From Acidobacteriota bacterium (GTDB lineage Bacteria > Acidobacteriota > Vicinamibacteria > Vicinamibacterales > CAVVIG01): a stretch of DNA of 64,000 nucleotides. Below the pieces are notes generated by a model. That model had not been told where the DNA came from, made no database searches, and was given only the letters and a program-made list of their open reading frames with translations. Position 1 is the first letter of the stretch. The number at the start of each line of letters is the position of its first letter. This document shows, in pieces, positions 50,656 to 59,758 of the stretch. The position numbers and the translations under genes were made by a program. Location: the NCBI GenBank assembly GCA_018268955.1, contig JAFDVO010000022.1:124001-188000 (forward strand), given 5' to 3'.

Positions 50656-52764
50656 GTGTCCGCTCCCGCCAACGAAGATGTCCTCGCGACCCCGCTGCAG
50701 TTCCTGAAGGGGGTCGGGGAGAAGCGTGCCGCCGACCTGGCGCGCGTCGGCCTCCACACCCTCGAAGACCTGCTGTTCCGGTTTCCCAGGCGATACGAAG
50801 ATCGCAGCCGCCTGCTGCCGATCGCCTCTGTGCGTCCCGGCATCCGTGCGACGTTGACGGGCCGCATCGTGCACGCCGCACTGCGGACCACGCGCCGCCG
50901 CGGCTTCATGATCTTCGAGGTCATCCTCAGCGACGACAGCGGGAGCATCCTCCTCACCTGGCTGAACCAGAAGTTCCTCACCAACGTCCTGAAGGCCGGT
51001 CAGCACATCGTGGTGTACGGCCTTGCGGAGATGCGCGGGCACGGCGGGCTCCAGATCACGAACCCGGAGTTCGAGCACCTCGATGAGGAAGAGGGCGGGG
51101 CGGTGCTGCACACCGGCCGCATCGTGCCGGTCTACGAACGTGCCGGGACGGTCACGCCGAAGCTTCAGCGCAAGATCGTGTTCGATGCGCTCGCGAGGCT
51201 CCCGGCCGACCTGTTCGACCCGGTGCCCGAGGCGCTGCGGTCGCGCGAGGGGTTGCCGACTCGCTATGCCGCGCTGCACGCGACCCATTTCCCACCGTCC
51301 GACGTCAGCCTCGAGGACCTCAATCGCTTCCGCACGTCGGGCCAGCGCCGGCTGATTTTCGAAGAGGCCTTCCTGTTCCAGCTCGGGGTGGCCGCGCGCC
51401 GAAGGTCGACGCTCACGGAACCCAAGTCCGCATCCATTGTGGTGACCGATGCCACGCGCGAGGCCGCACGGCAGGTGCTGCCGTTCAAGCTCACGGCCGG
51501 TCAACGGACCGCCCTGAAGGAGATCGTCGACGACCTGCAGAAGCCGCATCCGATGAATCGCCTCCTGCAGGGGGACGTCGGGGCAGGGAAGACGATCGTC
51601 GCGCTCCTGGCGGCGGTGGTGGCGATGGAAAACCACCTGCAGGTCGCGTTCATGGCGCCGACGGAAATCCTCGCCGAACAGCACTTCGCGACCATCTCGC
51701 GGCTGCTGGCCGGCTCACGCTTCCGTGTGGCACTCCTGACCGGCTCGACGACGGCCGCGGCGCGCCGACAGCAGCGTGCGGAGATCGCCTCAGGCGCGAT
51801 CCACCTGCTCGTCGGCACGCATGCGCTCGTGCAGGACGACGTGTCGTTCCATCGGCTCGGCTTCGTGATCATCGACGAGCAGCACCGGTTCGGCGTGATG
51901 CAGCGCGCCATGCTGCGCGAGAAGGGGCTGCACCCCGATGTGCTCGTGATGACGGCCACGCCGATTCCGCGGACCCTCGCGCTGACGCTGTACGGGGATC
52001 TGGACTGCTCCGCGATCCGCGACAAGCCTCCGGGGCGCACGCCAGTGAAGACACTGATGATTCCGGATGCACGACGGGACGAGGTGCACCGGTTCCTGCA
52101 AGCGGAACTCGAAGCCGGTCGCCAGGCGTACGTGATCTACCCGCTCGTGGAGGAGTCCGAGAAGATCGACCTCAAGGCCGCAACCGAGATGGCGGATACG
52201 CTGGCCCACGAGGTCTTCCCGCAATTCCGTGTGGGGCTGCTGCACGGGAAGATGAAAGCCGACGCGAAGGATCGCGTGATGAAGGCGTTCGCCGCAGGCG
52301 AGATCGACCTGCTGGTGTCGACCACCGTCATCGAGGTCGGCATCGACGTGCCCAATGCAACGGTGATGGTGGTGGAGCACGCCGAACGCTTCGGGCTCTC
52401 GCAGTTGCATCAGCTGCGCGGGCGCGTCGGGCGCGGCACGCACGCGTCCCACTGCCTGCTCGTCTACCAGACACCGATGACACCCGACGCGAAGGAGCGC
52501 CTCACCGCGATGGTCGAGACGACTGACGGCTTCGAGATCGCCGAGCGCGATCTGCGGCTGCGCGGGGCGGGGGACTTCTTCGGCACGCGACAGGCCGGCA
52601 TGCCGACCTTCAGGCTGATCGATCTCGTGCGCGACCGCGAGCTGCTCGAACTCGCGCAGCGCGAGGCCGAGCGCTGGTTCGGCGAGGCCGCGCCCAACGC
52701 GCGAGCCGTCGGCGAACTGCTGCGGTCGTGGTCCGCGCGGTTCCGGCTCATGGAAGTGGGCTGA
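50656..52764 (+). CDS. recG: ATP-dependent DNA helicase RecG
   Basis: A 702-residue branch-migration helicase for stalled forks. N-terminal wedge/OB domain: LKGVGEKRAADLARVGLHTL, LLFRFPRRYEDRS. Helicase motifs: Walker A LLQGDVGAGKTIVALLA, APTEILAEQHF, Walker B DEQHRFGVMQR, MTATPIPRTLALTLYGDLD, and motif VI HQLRGRVGRGTH. The TRG motif region FFGTRQAGMPTFRL is present. Start GTG 50656; a TACACT box ends 12 bases before it. Confidence 0.96.
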   Translation: MSAPANEDVLATPLQFLKGVGEKRAADLARVGLHTLEDLLFRFPRRYEDRSRLLPIASVRPGIRATLTGRIVHAALRTTRRRGFMIFEVILSDDSGSILLTWLNQKFLTNVLKAGQHIVVYGLAEMRGHGGLQITNPEFEHLDEEEGGAVLHTGRIVPVYERAGTVTPKLQRKIVFDALARLPADLFDPVPEALRSREGLPTRYAALHATHFPPSDVSLEDLNRFRTSGQRRLIFEEAFLFQLGVAARRRSTLTEPKSASIVVTDATREAARQVLPFKLTAGQRTALKEIVDDLQKPHPMNRLLQGDVGAGKTIVALLAAVVAMENHLQVAFMAPTEILAEQHFATISRLLAGSRFRVALLTGSTTAAARRQQRAEIASGAIHLLVGTHALVQDDVSFHRLGFVIIDEQHRFGVMQRAMLREKGLHPDVLVMTATPIPRTLALTLYGDLDCSAIRDKPPGRTPVKTLMIPDARRDEVHRFLQAELEAGRQAYVIYPLVEESEKIDLKAATEMADTLAHEVFPQFRVGLLHGKMKADAKDRVMKAFAAGEIDLLVSTTVIEVGIDVPNATVMVVEHAERFGLSQLHQLRGRVGRGTHASHCLLVYQTPMTPDAKERLTAMVETTDGFEIAERDLRLRGAGDFFGTRQAGMPTFRLIDLVRDRELLELAQREAERWFGEAAPNARAVGELLRSWSARFRLMEVG

Positions 52765-52778
52765 GGAATGCAGAAATG

Positions 52779-52890
52779 CACAAATGCAACAACGCACAAA
52801 TGCAACAACGCACAAATGCAACAACGCACAAATGCAACAACGCACAAGTGCAACAGCGCACGAATGCAGGAACGCGGAAACGCCGAGACG
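52779..52890. repeat. 16-bp tandem repeat, about seven copies
   Basis: CACAAATGCAACAACG repeated perfectly at 52779, 52795, 52811 and 52827, then diverged copies at 52843, 52859 and 52875. The flanking bases use the same AATGCA vocabulary as 26368-26399. It fills most of the 151-bp recG-rsmD gap. Confidence 0.92.
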
Positions 52891-52915
52891 CAAGAACGCG
52901 TGGTGAGGTAGTGGC

Positions 52916-53467
52916 GTGCGGGTGATTGCCGGCGCGCTGAAGGGACGCACGCTGAAGGCGCCGTCGTGGGACGGGCTGCGGCCGACATCCGATCGTCTTC
53001 GCGAGACGCTGTTCAACGTGATTGCGCCGCGCATCGTCGGGGCGCGCGTGCTGGACGTCTATGCCGGGACGGGAGCGATCGGCATCGAGGCGCTGAGCCG
53101 GGGCGCAGATGCGGTGACCTTCGTCGAGCAGGATCGGCGTGCGCAGGCGCTCATCGAGGAGAACCTGCAGCGCTGCGGAATCAGCGAGGGCTATGCTATT
53201 ATCCGCGCGTCTGCCAGCCGGGCTGCGGCGCAGCTTCGGCGCAGCCCCTCGTTCGTGCCGTTCGACATCGTCCTGCTCGACCCGCCGTACGATCATCCGG
53301 CTGCAGAGGCACTCACCGGCGTCGATGCGCTCGTCGCGCCCGACGGTCTCGTGGTGTTCGAACACGCGAGACGCGCGCCGGTTCCGGAAACCGTCGGCCG
53401 GCTTGCGCTGACCCGCGACCTCATGTCCGGCGACAGCGCCCTGGCCTTTTACGCATGCCCACACTAG
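52916..53467 (+). CDS. rsmD: 16S rRNA (guanine966-N2)-methyltransferase
   Basis: A 183-residue SAM enzyme. Family motifs: MRVIAGALKGRTL at the N-terminus, RPTSDRLRETLFNVI, SAM loop VLDVYAGTGAIGIEALSRGA, FVEQDRRA, and the catalytic DPPY (LLDPPYDHP). Start GTG 52916 after GAGG. It overlaps coaD by 13 bases, a common rsmD-coaD arrangement. Confidence 0.95.
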   Translation: MRVIAGALKGRTLKAPSWDGLRPTSDRLRETLFNVIAPRIVGARVLDVYAGTGAIGIEALSRGADAVTFVEQDRRAQALIEENLQRCGISEGYAIIRASASRAAAQLRRSPSFVPFDIVLLDPPYDHPAAEALTGVDALVAPDGLVVFEHARRAPVPETVGRLALTRDLMSGDSALAFYACPH

Positions 53468-53949
53468 CCGTCTACCCCGGTTCGTTCGATCCGTTGACGA
53501 ACGGCCACGTCGACATCATCACGCGCGGTGCGCGCCTGTTCGACCGCATCATCGTCGCGGTGCTGATCAACGAGGAGAAGAAGCCGCTCTTCTCGATGGC
53601 CGAACGGGTGGAGATCGCGCGCGAGGTCTTCCGGCACGTGCCGAACGTGGAGGTCGACACCTTCGACGGCCTGCTCGTCGACTACGTCGAGAAGCGCCAG
53701 GCGCAGGTGATTGTGCGTGGGCTCCGGGCCGTCTCGGACTTCGAGTTCGAGTTCCAGATGGCGCTGATGAACCAGCGGCTGAATGGTAGGATCGAAACCA
53801 TCTTCCTCATGCCCGCCGAGCAGTACACGTACACGAGCTCGCGGTTGATCAAGGAAGTCTTCCGCCTCGGCGGCCGCGTGCATGGCCTGGTACCCGAGAT
53901 GGTGGAAGAGCGGCTGCGTGGCAAGATCACCACGCGCACGTCGGCCTGA
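53455..53949 (+). CDS. coaD: Phosphopantetheine adenylyltransferase
   Basis: A 164-residue nucleotidyltransferase, the penultimate step of coenzyme A synthesis. The N-terminal signature YPGSFDPLTNGHVDIITRG contains the TxGH motif; VRGLRAVSDFEFEFQMALMN and YTYTSSRLIKEV (ISSTxxR-type motif) complete the site. ATG 53455 lies within the end of rsmD. Confidence 0.96.
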   Translation: MPTLAVYPGSFDPLTNGHVDIITRGARLFDRIIVAVLINEEKKPLFSMAERVEIAREVFRHVPNVEVDTFDGLLVDYVEKRQAQVIVRGLRAVSDFEFEFQMALMNQRLNGRIETIFLMPAEQYTYTSSRLIKEVFRLGGRVHGLVPEMVEERLRGKITTRTSA

Positions 53950-53966
53950 TTCCTCACCCTCACGGC

Positions 53967-55163
53967 ATGCCGCAGCTCGCCCGACGCACGTCCCGTATCG
54001 CCTCGTCGCCGACGATGAAGGTGACGGCCGCGGTGGATCGGCTCCGCCGCGAGGGCATTCCTGTGCTGGACTTCGGTGCCGGGGAACCTGACTTTCCGAC
54101 GCCGCCGTCGATCGCCGCCGCCGCGCACGCGGCCATCGATCGGAACGTGACGAAGTACACGCCGGTCGGCGGGACCGCCGACCTGAAGCGCGCCATCCTC
54201 GGGCGATACAGGGCCGACTACGGCGTCGAGTATCGCGAGAACGAGGTCATCGCCTGTGCGGGCGGAAAGCAGGCGCTCTACAACGCGGCGCTGACGCTGT
54301 TCGATGACGGCGACGAGGTCATCACCCATGCGCCGGGATGGCCGACCCTGACGGAACAGATCAAGCTGGCGGACGCGACGCCGGTCGTCGTGCGGGCCCG
54401 AGCCGAGGATGGGTTCGGGCTGACCGCGCAGCTCTTTCTCGATGCCGTCACGCCACGCACGAAGGGCATCGTCGTGAACTCGCCGTGCAACCCGACCGGC
54501 GCGGTCATGTCGGAAGGCGAGCTGACGGTTCTCGCGCAGGAGGCGTCGCGCCGCGGTATCTGGCTGGTCCTCGACCTCTGCTACGAGAAGCTGATCTATG
54601 ACCCGCTGCCGCACAACCTCCCGGCGGTCATCGCTCGGCACTGCAGGGACCTGGGCGTCATCTGCGGCTCCGCGTCGAAAGCCTACGCCATGACCGGCTG
54701 GCGCTGTGGCTGGGCACTGGGGCCGGCGCAGGCCGTTGCCGCCCAGCACGCGCTGCAGAGCCACGCCACGTCGAACGTGTCGTCCGTGACGCAGGCTGCC
54801 ACGGTCGAGGCCCTGACCGGATCCCAGGCGCCCGTTGACGACATGCTCGCGGAATACAGGCGGCGTCGTGATGCGCTGCACAGCTGGCTGCGTGAAGACC
54901 CGCGCCTCACGATCGTGAGGCCGCAAGGCGCCTTCTACCTCTTCCCGGACGTGAGCCGCGTTCTTGCAGAGACCGGCATCGCGTCGAGCACCGCGCTCGC
55001 GGAAGCGTTGCTGGACGAAGCGCGGGTGGCGGTGACGCCGGGCGAAGCCTTCGACGCCCCCGGGTTCATCCGGCTGTCGTATGCGACGTCCATGGAGATC
55101 CTTCGCGAGGGCAGCACCCGCCTGCTCGAGTTCATCGCCAGGCACACCTCCGCGCGCGTCTAG
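53967..55163 (+). CDS. Class I/II aminotransferase, aspartate aminotransferase type
   Basis: A 398-residue PLP enzyme of fold type I. Motifs: LDFGAGEPDFPTP, TKYTPVGGTADLKRAIL, NSPCNPTGAVMSEGEL, and PLP lysine in GSASKAYAMTGWRCGW, with FIRLSYATSMEIL containing the carboxylate-binding Arg. This is the Thermus-type aspartate/prephenate aminotransferase subgroup, so it could supply Phe/Tyr synthesis; sequence alone does not decide substrates. Start ATG 53967, 17 bases after coaD. Confidence 0.92.
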   Translation: MPQLARRTSRIASSPTMKVTAAVDRLRREGIPVLDFGAGEPDFPTPPSIAAAAHAAIDRNVTKYTPVGGTADLKRAILGRYRADYGVEYRENEVIACAGGKQALYNAALTLFDDGDEVITHAPGWPTLTEQIKLADATPVVVRARAEDGFGLTAQLFLDAVTPRTKGIVVNSPCNPTGAVMSEGELTVLAQEASRRGIWLVLDLCYEKLIYDPLPHNLPAVIARHCRDLGVICGSASKAYAMTGWRCGWALGPAQAVAAQHALQSHATSNVSSVTQAATVEALTGSQAPVDDMLAEYRRRRDALHSWLREDPRLTIVRPQGAFYLFPDVSRVLAETGIASSTALAEALLDEARVAVTPGEAFDAPGFIRLSYATSMEILREGSTRLLEFIARHTSARV

Positions 55164-55188
55164 CGGCGGGTGTCACGGCGTCGAGGCC

Positions 55189-55569
55189 ATGCAGAACATG
55201 CCCAAGGTGGTCGCCGTCATCGGCGCCTCGAGCAATCGTCGGAAGTTCGGGAATCGTGCCGTGCGTGCGTTCCTGACGCAGGGATACACGGTCATTCCCG
55301 TGAACCCGAACGAGCCGGAGGTCGAGGGGCTTCGGACGGTGGCCTCCGTCGCGGACATCGCCGGTCCCGTCGATATGGCGACGTTCTACGTGCCTCCCGA
55401 GATTGGGCTGAAGGTCATCGAGCAGGTGGCGCAGAAGCAGATTCCGGAAGTGTGGCTCAACCCCGGAGCCGAGAGCGACGACCTCGTCGCCAAGGCACGC
55501 AGCCTCGGCCTCAAGCCGATCGTGGCCTGCAGCATCGTGGCAGTCGGGCAGAACCCGTACGACCTCTAG
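55189..55569 (+). CDS. CoA-binding domain protein (YccU-like)
   Basis: A 126-residue single Rossmann CoA-binding domain: VVAVIGASSNRRKFGNRAVR, GYTVIPVNPNEPEVEGL, and PEVWLNPGAESDDLVAKARS. Related to the N-terminal domain of acyl-CoA synthetases and yeast/bacterial YccU proteins; function unknown, possibly CoA sensing or protein CoAlation. ATG 55189 follows GAGG; ATG 55198 is the alternative. Confidence 0.87.
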   Translation: MQNMPKVVAVIGASSNRRKFGNRAVRAFLTQGYTVIPVNPNEPEVEGLRTVASVADIAGPVDMATFYVPPEIGLKVIEQVAQKQIPEVWLNPGAESDDLVAKARSLGLKPIVACSIVAVGQNPYDL

Positions 55570-55599
55570 TCAACAACCCCTAATCAGCGACGAACTTCC

Positions 55600-57048
55600 A
55601 TGCCGACATCCCAGAAGCGCCAGCCCACAGGGCGCCCCGCAAGCGGTTCCTCCTCGTCCGACAGCACCGGCAACCCGCCGGAGGCCACCGCACCCGCTGC
55701 TCCCGAGCAGCCACCGACGCAGGCACAGGCGTCGGCAGCGCCACCGCAGGGCACGCAGAAGCCGGCGCCCCAGCAGAAACCGGGTGGTGAGACGCTGCGC
55801 CTCACCGACATGAAGGACCTGAGCATCCAGAAGCTCACCCAGATCGCCAAGGACAAGAACGTCGTCGGCGCCACGGGCATGCGCAAGCAGGATCTGATCT
55901 TCAACATCCTGAAGGCGCAGACCGAGCAGAGCGGGTTCATCTTCTCCGAAGGCGTGCTCGAAGTGCTGCCCGACGGCTTCGGCTTCCTGCGCGCACCGGA
56001 CTACAACTACCTGCCCGGCCCTGACGACATCTACGTGTCGCCCTCGCAGATCCGTCGTTTCGACCTGCAGACCGGCGACACCATCTCCGGCCAGATCCGC
56101 CCGCCAAAGGAAGGGGAGCGCTACTTCGCGCTCATCAAGGTCGAGGCGGTCAACTTCGAGGCACCCGACGTCGCGCGCGACAAGCTGTTCTTCGAGAACC
56201 TCACGCCGCTCTACCCCCAGGAACGGCTCAAGCTCGAGACCGGGGCCGATAACCTCGCCGGTCGCGTGATGGACCTCATGACGCCGATCGGCAAGGGGCA
56301 GCGCGGCGTCATCGTTGCGCCGCCGCGCACCGGCAAGACGATGCTGTTGCAGAGCATCGCGCAGTCGATCACGGCGAACCACCCGGAGGTGTACCTCATC
56401 GTGCTGCTCATCGACGAGCGGCCCGAAGAAGTCACCGACATGCAGCGGTCGGTCGACGGAGAGGTCATCTCGTCCACGTTCGACGAACCGGCGCAGCGGC
56501 ACGTCCAGGTTGCCGAAATGGTCATCGAGAAGGCGAAGCGGCTCGTCGAGCACAAGAAGGACGTCGTCATCCTGCTCGACTCGATCACGCGCCTGGCGCG
56601 CGCCTACAACACCGTGATTCCCCCCTCGGGCAAGGTGCTGTCCGGCGGTCTCGACAGCAACGCGCTCCAGAAGCCGAAGCGCTTCTTCGGCGCGGCCAGG
56701 AACATCGAGGAGGGGGGCTCGCTCACGATCATGGCCACGGCGCTCGTCGACACCGGCTCGCGCATGGACGACGTGATCTTCGAGGAGTTCAAGGGCACGG
56801 GCAACATGGAGATCCACCTGGATCGCAAGCTCGTGGACAAGCGCGTGTTCCCGGCGATCGACATCCAGAAGAGCGGCACGCGGAAAGAAGAACTCCTCAT
56901 CCCGCGCGAGGATCTCAACCGCATCTGGGTGCTTAGGAAGGTCCTCAATCCGCTCTCGCAGGTCGAAGCCATGGAACTGCTCCTCGACAAGATGGGGAAG
57001 ACCCGCTCGAATGCGGAGTTCCTCTCCGCGATGCAGAAGATGGGATAG
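55600..57048 (+). CDS. rho: Transcription termination factor Rho
   Basis: A 482-residue RNA helicase. About 65 residues of low-complexity Pro/Gln/Ala/Ser precede the conserved start [20 protein letters not shown]. The RNA-binding cold-shock-like domain has [20 protein letters not shown]; the motor has Walker [13 protein letters not shown], Walker [18 protein letters not shown], and the Q- and R-loops ([15 protein letters not shown]). The disordered N-terminal extension is longer than in E. coli. No ribosome site is evident before ATG 55600. Confidence 0.96.
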   Translation: MPTSQKRQPTGRPASGSSSSDSTGNPPEATAPAAPEQPPTQAQASAAPPQGTQKPAPQQKPGGETLRLTDMKDLSIQKLTQIAKDKNVVGATGMRKQDLIFNILKAQTEQSGFIFSEGVLEVLPDGFGFLRAPDYNYLPGPDDIYVSPSQIRRFDLQTGDTISGQIRPPKEGERYFALIKVEAVNFEAPDVARDKLFFENLTPLYPQERLKLETGADNLAGRVMDLMTPIGKGQRGVIVAPPRTGKTMLLQSIAQSITANHPEVYLIVLLIDERPEEVTDMQRSVDGEVISSTFDEPAQRHVQVAEMVIEKAKRLVEHKKDVVILLDSITRLARAYNTVIPPSGKVLSGGLDSNALQKPKRFFGAARNIEEGGSLTIMATALVDTGSRMDDVIFEEFKGTGNMEIHLDRKLVDKRVFPAIDIQKSGTRKEELLIPREDLNRIWVLRKVLNPLSQVEAMELLLDKMGKTRSNAEFLSAMQKMG

Positions 57049-57069
57049 CGGGAGAGATACTCACAATTG

Positions 57070-57133
57070 GTGAGTTGGTGAGTTGGTGAGTTGGTGAGTT
57101 GGTGAGTTGGTGAATTGGTAAGTTGGTGACGTT
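57070..57133. repeat. 8-bp tandem repeat, eight copies
   Basis: GTGAGTTG repeated perfectly at 57070, 57078, 57086, 57094 and 57102, then GTGAATTG (57110), GTAAGTTG (57118) and GTGACGTT (57126), directly after rho. Confidence 0.92.
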
Positions 57134-57177
57134 CGTGAATTGGTGAACTGAGTGAGCGGGGAGATGTCGCGGCGGTC

Positions 57178-57268
57178 CACCAAGTCACCACGTCACCTAT
57201 TCGCCAATTCCTTGAACCACCCATTTACCGACGCACCAGGTCACCAGTTCGCCACCTCACGAATTGGT
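57178..57268. repeat. Inverted-orientation relatives of the GTGAGTTG repeat
   Basis: CACCAAGTCACCACGTCACC and CACCAGGTCACCAGTTCGCC-type units, the reverse-complement vocabulary of the 57070 array, so the two tracts could fold back on each other. The open frame of the MFS gene continues into this tract. Confidence 0.6.
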
Positions 57269-57301
57269 GGCGACGCGAAGCCGTCGCTGCCGCCTCCCTC
57301 G

Positions 57302-58441
57302 GTGTTTCCAGTCATCCTCGCTGGTTTCACCGCCTTTCTCGACCTCTACGCCACCCAGCCGTTGCTCCCGCTCCTCATGCGGGTGTTCGACGCGTCGCAC
57401 TTTGCCGTCAGCCTGACGGTCACCGCGGCTACGGTTGGCGTCGCCATCTCGGCTCCGATTGTGGGGCGGGTGGCGGACCTCGCCGGCCGCAAGCGGGTCA
57501 TCGTCTGGTCGTCGTTCATCGTGGCGGCCGCCACGGTGCTGTGCGCCACGGCGACGAGCCTCCAGCAGTTCATCGCCTGGCGATTCATCCAGGGGCTCGT
57601 GACGCCCGGGATCTTCGCCATCACCATTGCGTACATCCACGAGGAATACCCGGCGTGGTACGCGGGGCGTGCGTCAGCCGCGTACGTGTCTGGCACGGTG
57701 ACCGGCGGCTTCTGTGGACGCGCGCTGGTCGGACTCCTCTCATCCTCTTTCTCGTGGGAAACCGCGTTTGCGGTCCTCGCGGTGACGAATGTGCTGGCTG
57801 CGTTCTCGCTCGCGAAGTGGCTGCCACAGGAGCGGACGAGCGAGCCGCGACGCGCCGACGCGGGCGGGCACGGACGCTCCGTGCTGCGGCTCCTCGCCAA
57901 CGGACGCCTCTTTGCGACGAACGCCGTTGGGTTCTGCGTGTTGTTCGTGCAGGTGGCGGTCTTCACGTACGTGACGTTCCACCTCGAGGCGCCGCCGTAC
58001 CTGCTGAGCACCGCCGCGCTCGGCTGGCTCTTCATCGTCTACCTCTTCGGCGCAGCGGTGACGCCGCTCGCGGGCAAGTGGGTCGACATCTACGGACATC
58101 GCACAGGGCTGACCGCGGGCATGGCGGTGGGCGTACTCGGGGCCGTGATGACGCTCGCCGCCCCGCTCTGGGCGATAGTGATCGGCCTGGCCCTGGTCGG
58201 CAGCGGCGTCTTCATCGCGCAGGCGACAGCCAGCAGCTACATCGGTGTCGTCACGAAGGCAGACCGCGGCCTCGCAGTCGGTCTGTACTCGACGGCGTAC
58301 TACCTAGGCGGCACGCTTGGCGGATCGCTGCCGTCGCTGTTCTGGGAGCAGGGAGGCTGGCTGGCCTGCGTCTCGCTGGTCATCGTCGTCCAGGTGGTGA
58401 CGCTCGGCATCGCCGGCGTGTTCTGGCGGCCGTCCGCGTAG
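57302..58441 (+). CDS. MFS transporter (YnfM/multidrug-exporter type)
   Basis: A 12-helix major facilitator protein, 379 residues from GTG 57302. Helix 1 has FPVILAGFTAFLDLYATQPLL; the signature loop 2-3 is GRVADLAGRKRVIVWSS, and loop 8-9 contains GKWVDIYGHRTGL. It resembles YnfM/arabinose-efflux-type exporters driven by the proton gradient; substrate unknown. An in-frame GTG at 57152 would add 50 residues encoded by repeats, which look non-homologous, so I prefer the shorter form; the start remains uncertain. Confidence 0.85.
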   Translation: MFPVILAGFTAFLDLYATQPLLPLLMRVFDASHFAVSLTVTAATVGVAISAPIVGRVADLAGRKRVIVWSSFIVAAATVLCATATSLQQFIAWRFIQGLVTPGIFAITIAYIHEEYPAWYAGRASAAYVSGTVTGGFCGRALVGLLSSSFSWETAFAVLAVTNVLAAFSLAKWLPQERTSEPRRADAGGHGRSVLRLLANGRLFATNAVGFCVLFVQVAVFTYVTFHLEAPPYLLSTAALGWLFIVYLFGAAVTPLAGKWVDIYGHRTGLTAGMAVGVLGAVMTLAAPLWAIVIGLALVGSGVFIAQATASSYIGVVTKADRGLAVGLYSTAYYLGGTLGGSLPSLFWEQGGWLACVSLVIVVQVVTLGIAGVFWRPSA

Positions 58442-58509
58442 ACATCTGGAAGCCCAGCCCTTCTGCACGTGGCTCCGGGGCTGGCTCCGTGATGTAATCA
58501 GACGGTCGC

Positions 58510-59229
58510 ATGCTCATCTCCGCCCTGCTGCCGCTCCTCGCAAGCACCGTCGTTCCGCCGGACGACATCTCCGATGCCTTGTCGCGTCGCTGCGCCGAAA
58601 CGCTGGCAGCCCTCGCCCGTGCGCACGGGGTCCCATTCTCGTTGAGCGGAACGGCTGTGACACTGGATGGTCACGTCGTGGCGACCCGCGCCAGGATCGA
58701 GGCGCGGCAGGCCGCACAGGGTCGACACGTGGCGGCGCTCGCGATCGAAGCGGCCGTGGACGCACAGCCAGGGCTTGTCGTCGGGTGCGTCGGCATCGGC
58801 CGCGACGATGCGGAGGCGGTGGAGACGGCGGTGCAGGAATGGGGAGCACTGGTCGGGCACGCCCTCGTGAGGGGGATCAGCCTGCGTGAACGGTCCCCAG
58901 AGCGTTTCACGGCAGGGCGCTTCATCGTCTATCCGGGGGCGACCGGCTTCAGGGGCACCATGCCACCGCGGTGGCTACCCGCCGATCACGAACGCCTGCT
59001 CGCGGCACTCGAACGGGCGCTGCCGCTGTCGACCTCCGACACCACTCATGGCCTGACGCTGACGGTGATGGTCGAACCCGGGCAGGTGCCGCAAGGCGAG
59101 GTTCGCTTCGACGGCATCCCGGCGCATTCGCTCTGGCTGCCGGTGCAGGGGTTCGACTGGCCGCGTGCCGCCGCGGGCTACATCTTCAAGCAGTTTTACC
59201 TGCTCGTTCCCGAAAAGGCCGCTGGCTGA
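58510..59229 (+). CDS. Hypothetical protein, possibly DUF6348-like
   Basis: A 239-residue soluble protein. No enzyme motif recognised. It has an alternating alpha/beta pattern (HVVATRARIEARQAAQGRHV; LVVGCVGIGRDDAEAVETAV) and Trp/Phe-rich C-terminal end (FDGIPAHSLWLPVQGFDWPR; YIFKQFYLLV), which recalls the DUF6348 family; this is recollection by eye only. ATG 58510; a TGTAAT box lies 11 bases upstream. Confidence 0.65.
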   Translation: MLISALLPLLASTVVPPDDISDALSRRCAETLAALARAHGVPFSLSGTAVTLDGHVVATRARIEARQAAQGRHVAALAIEAAVDAQPGLVVGCVGIGRDDAEAVETAVQEWGALVGHALVRGISLRERSPERFTAGRFIVYPGATGFRGTMPPRWLPADHERLLAALERALPLSTSDTTHGLTLTVMVEPGQVPQGEVRFDGIPAHSLWLPVQGFDWPRAAAGYIFKQFYLLVPEKAAG

Positions 59230-59278
59230 GGCGGCCGCAGGTGAACGCCGCAGCCGTGGGTTCAGTGAAGGTGGGTCG

Positions 59279-59758
59279 ATGAACACGTCGCAGGCGAATG
59301 CGCTTCGGCAGTTGCTCCAGACACAGGAGACCGCTGCCCTTGGTACGGTGCACGACGGTGCGCCATACGTATCGATGGTGCCGTTTGCCGTGATGCCGGA
59401 CGGTCAGGGCATCGTGATTCACGTCAGCGGTCTCGCTGCGCACACGAAGGACATGGAACACGATCCCCGGGTGAGCCTGCTCGTCATGGATGCGCCCCGA
59501 CCGGAAGTGCCGCCGCAGGCACTGGCGCGCGTGACGGTTCAGGGCACCGCCCGCCGGTGTGATGCGGAATCGCCCAGCTACTCTGCCGCGCGAGCCGCGT
59601 ACCTCGGTCGGTTTCCGCACGCCGCGCCGATGTTCGACCTCGGGGACTTCTCACTGTTCCGCATCGAACCGCACGGGCTCCGGTTCGTCGGCGGGTTCGC
59701 CCAGGCGTGGTCGGCATCGGGCGAGAGCTTCGCGCGTGCGGTGACGGGCCGCGCGTGA
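59279..59758 (+). CDS. Pyridoxamine 5'-phosphate oxidase-like (HugZ-type) flavin-binding protein
   Basis: A 159-residue split-barrel protein: ALGTVHDGAPYVSMVPFAVM and GIVIHVSGLAAHTKDMEHDP match FMN-binding PNPOx-like proteins such as HugZ heme-utilisation enzymes, and RVSLLVMDAP follows. The conserved C-terminal segment FDLGDFSLFRIEPHGLRFVG includes the GGF end typical of the HugZ group. ATG 59279 after GAAGGTGGG. Role unclear, perhaps heme or flavin related. It overlaps the next gene by four bases. Confidence 0.8.
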   Translation: MNTSQANALRQLLQTQETAALGTVHDGAPYVSMVPFAVMPDGQGIVIHVSGLAAHTKDMEHDPRVSLLVMDAPRPEVPPQALARVTVQGTARRCDAESPSYSAARAAYLGRFPHAAPMFDLGDFSLFRIEPHGLRFVGGFAQAWSASGESFARAVTGRA

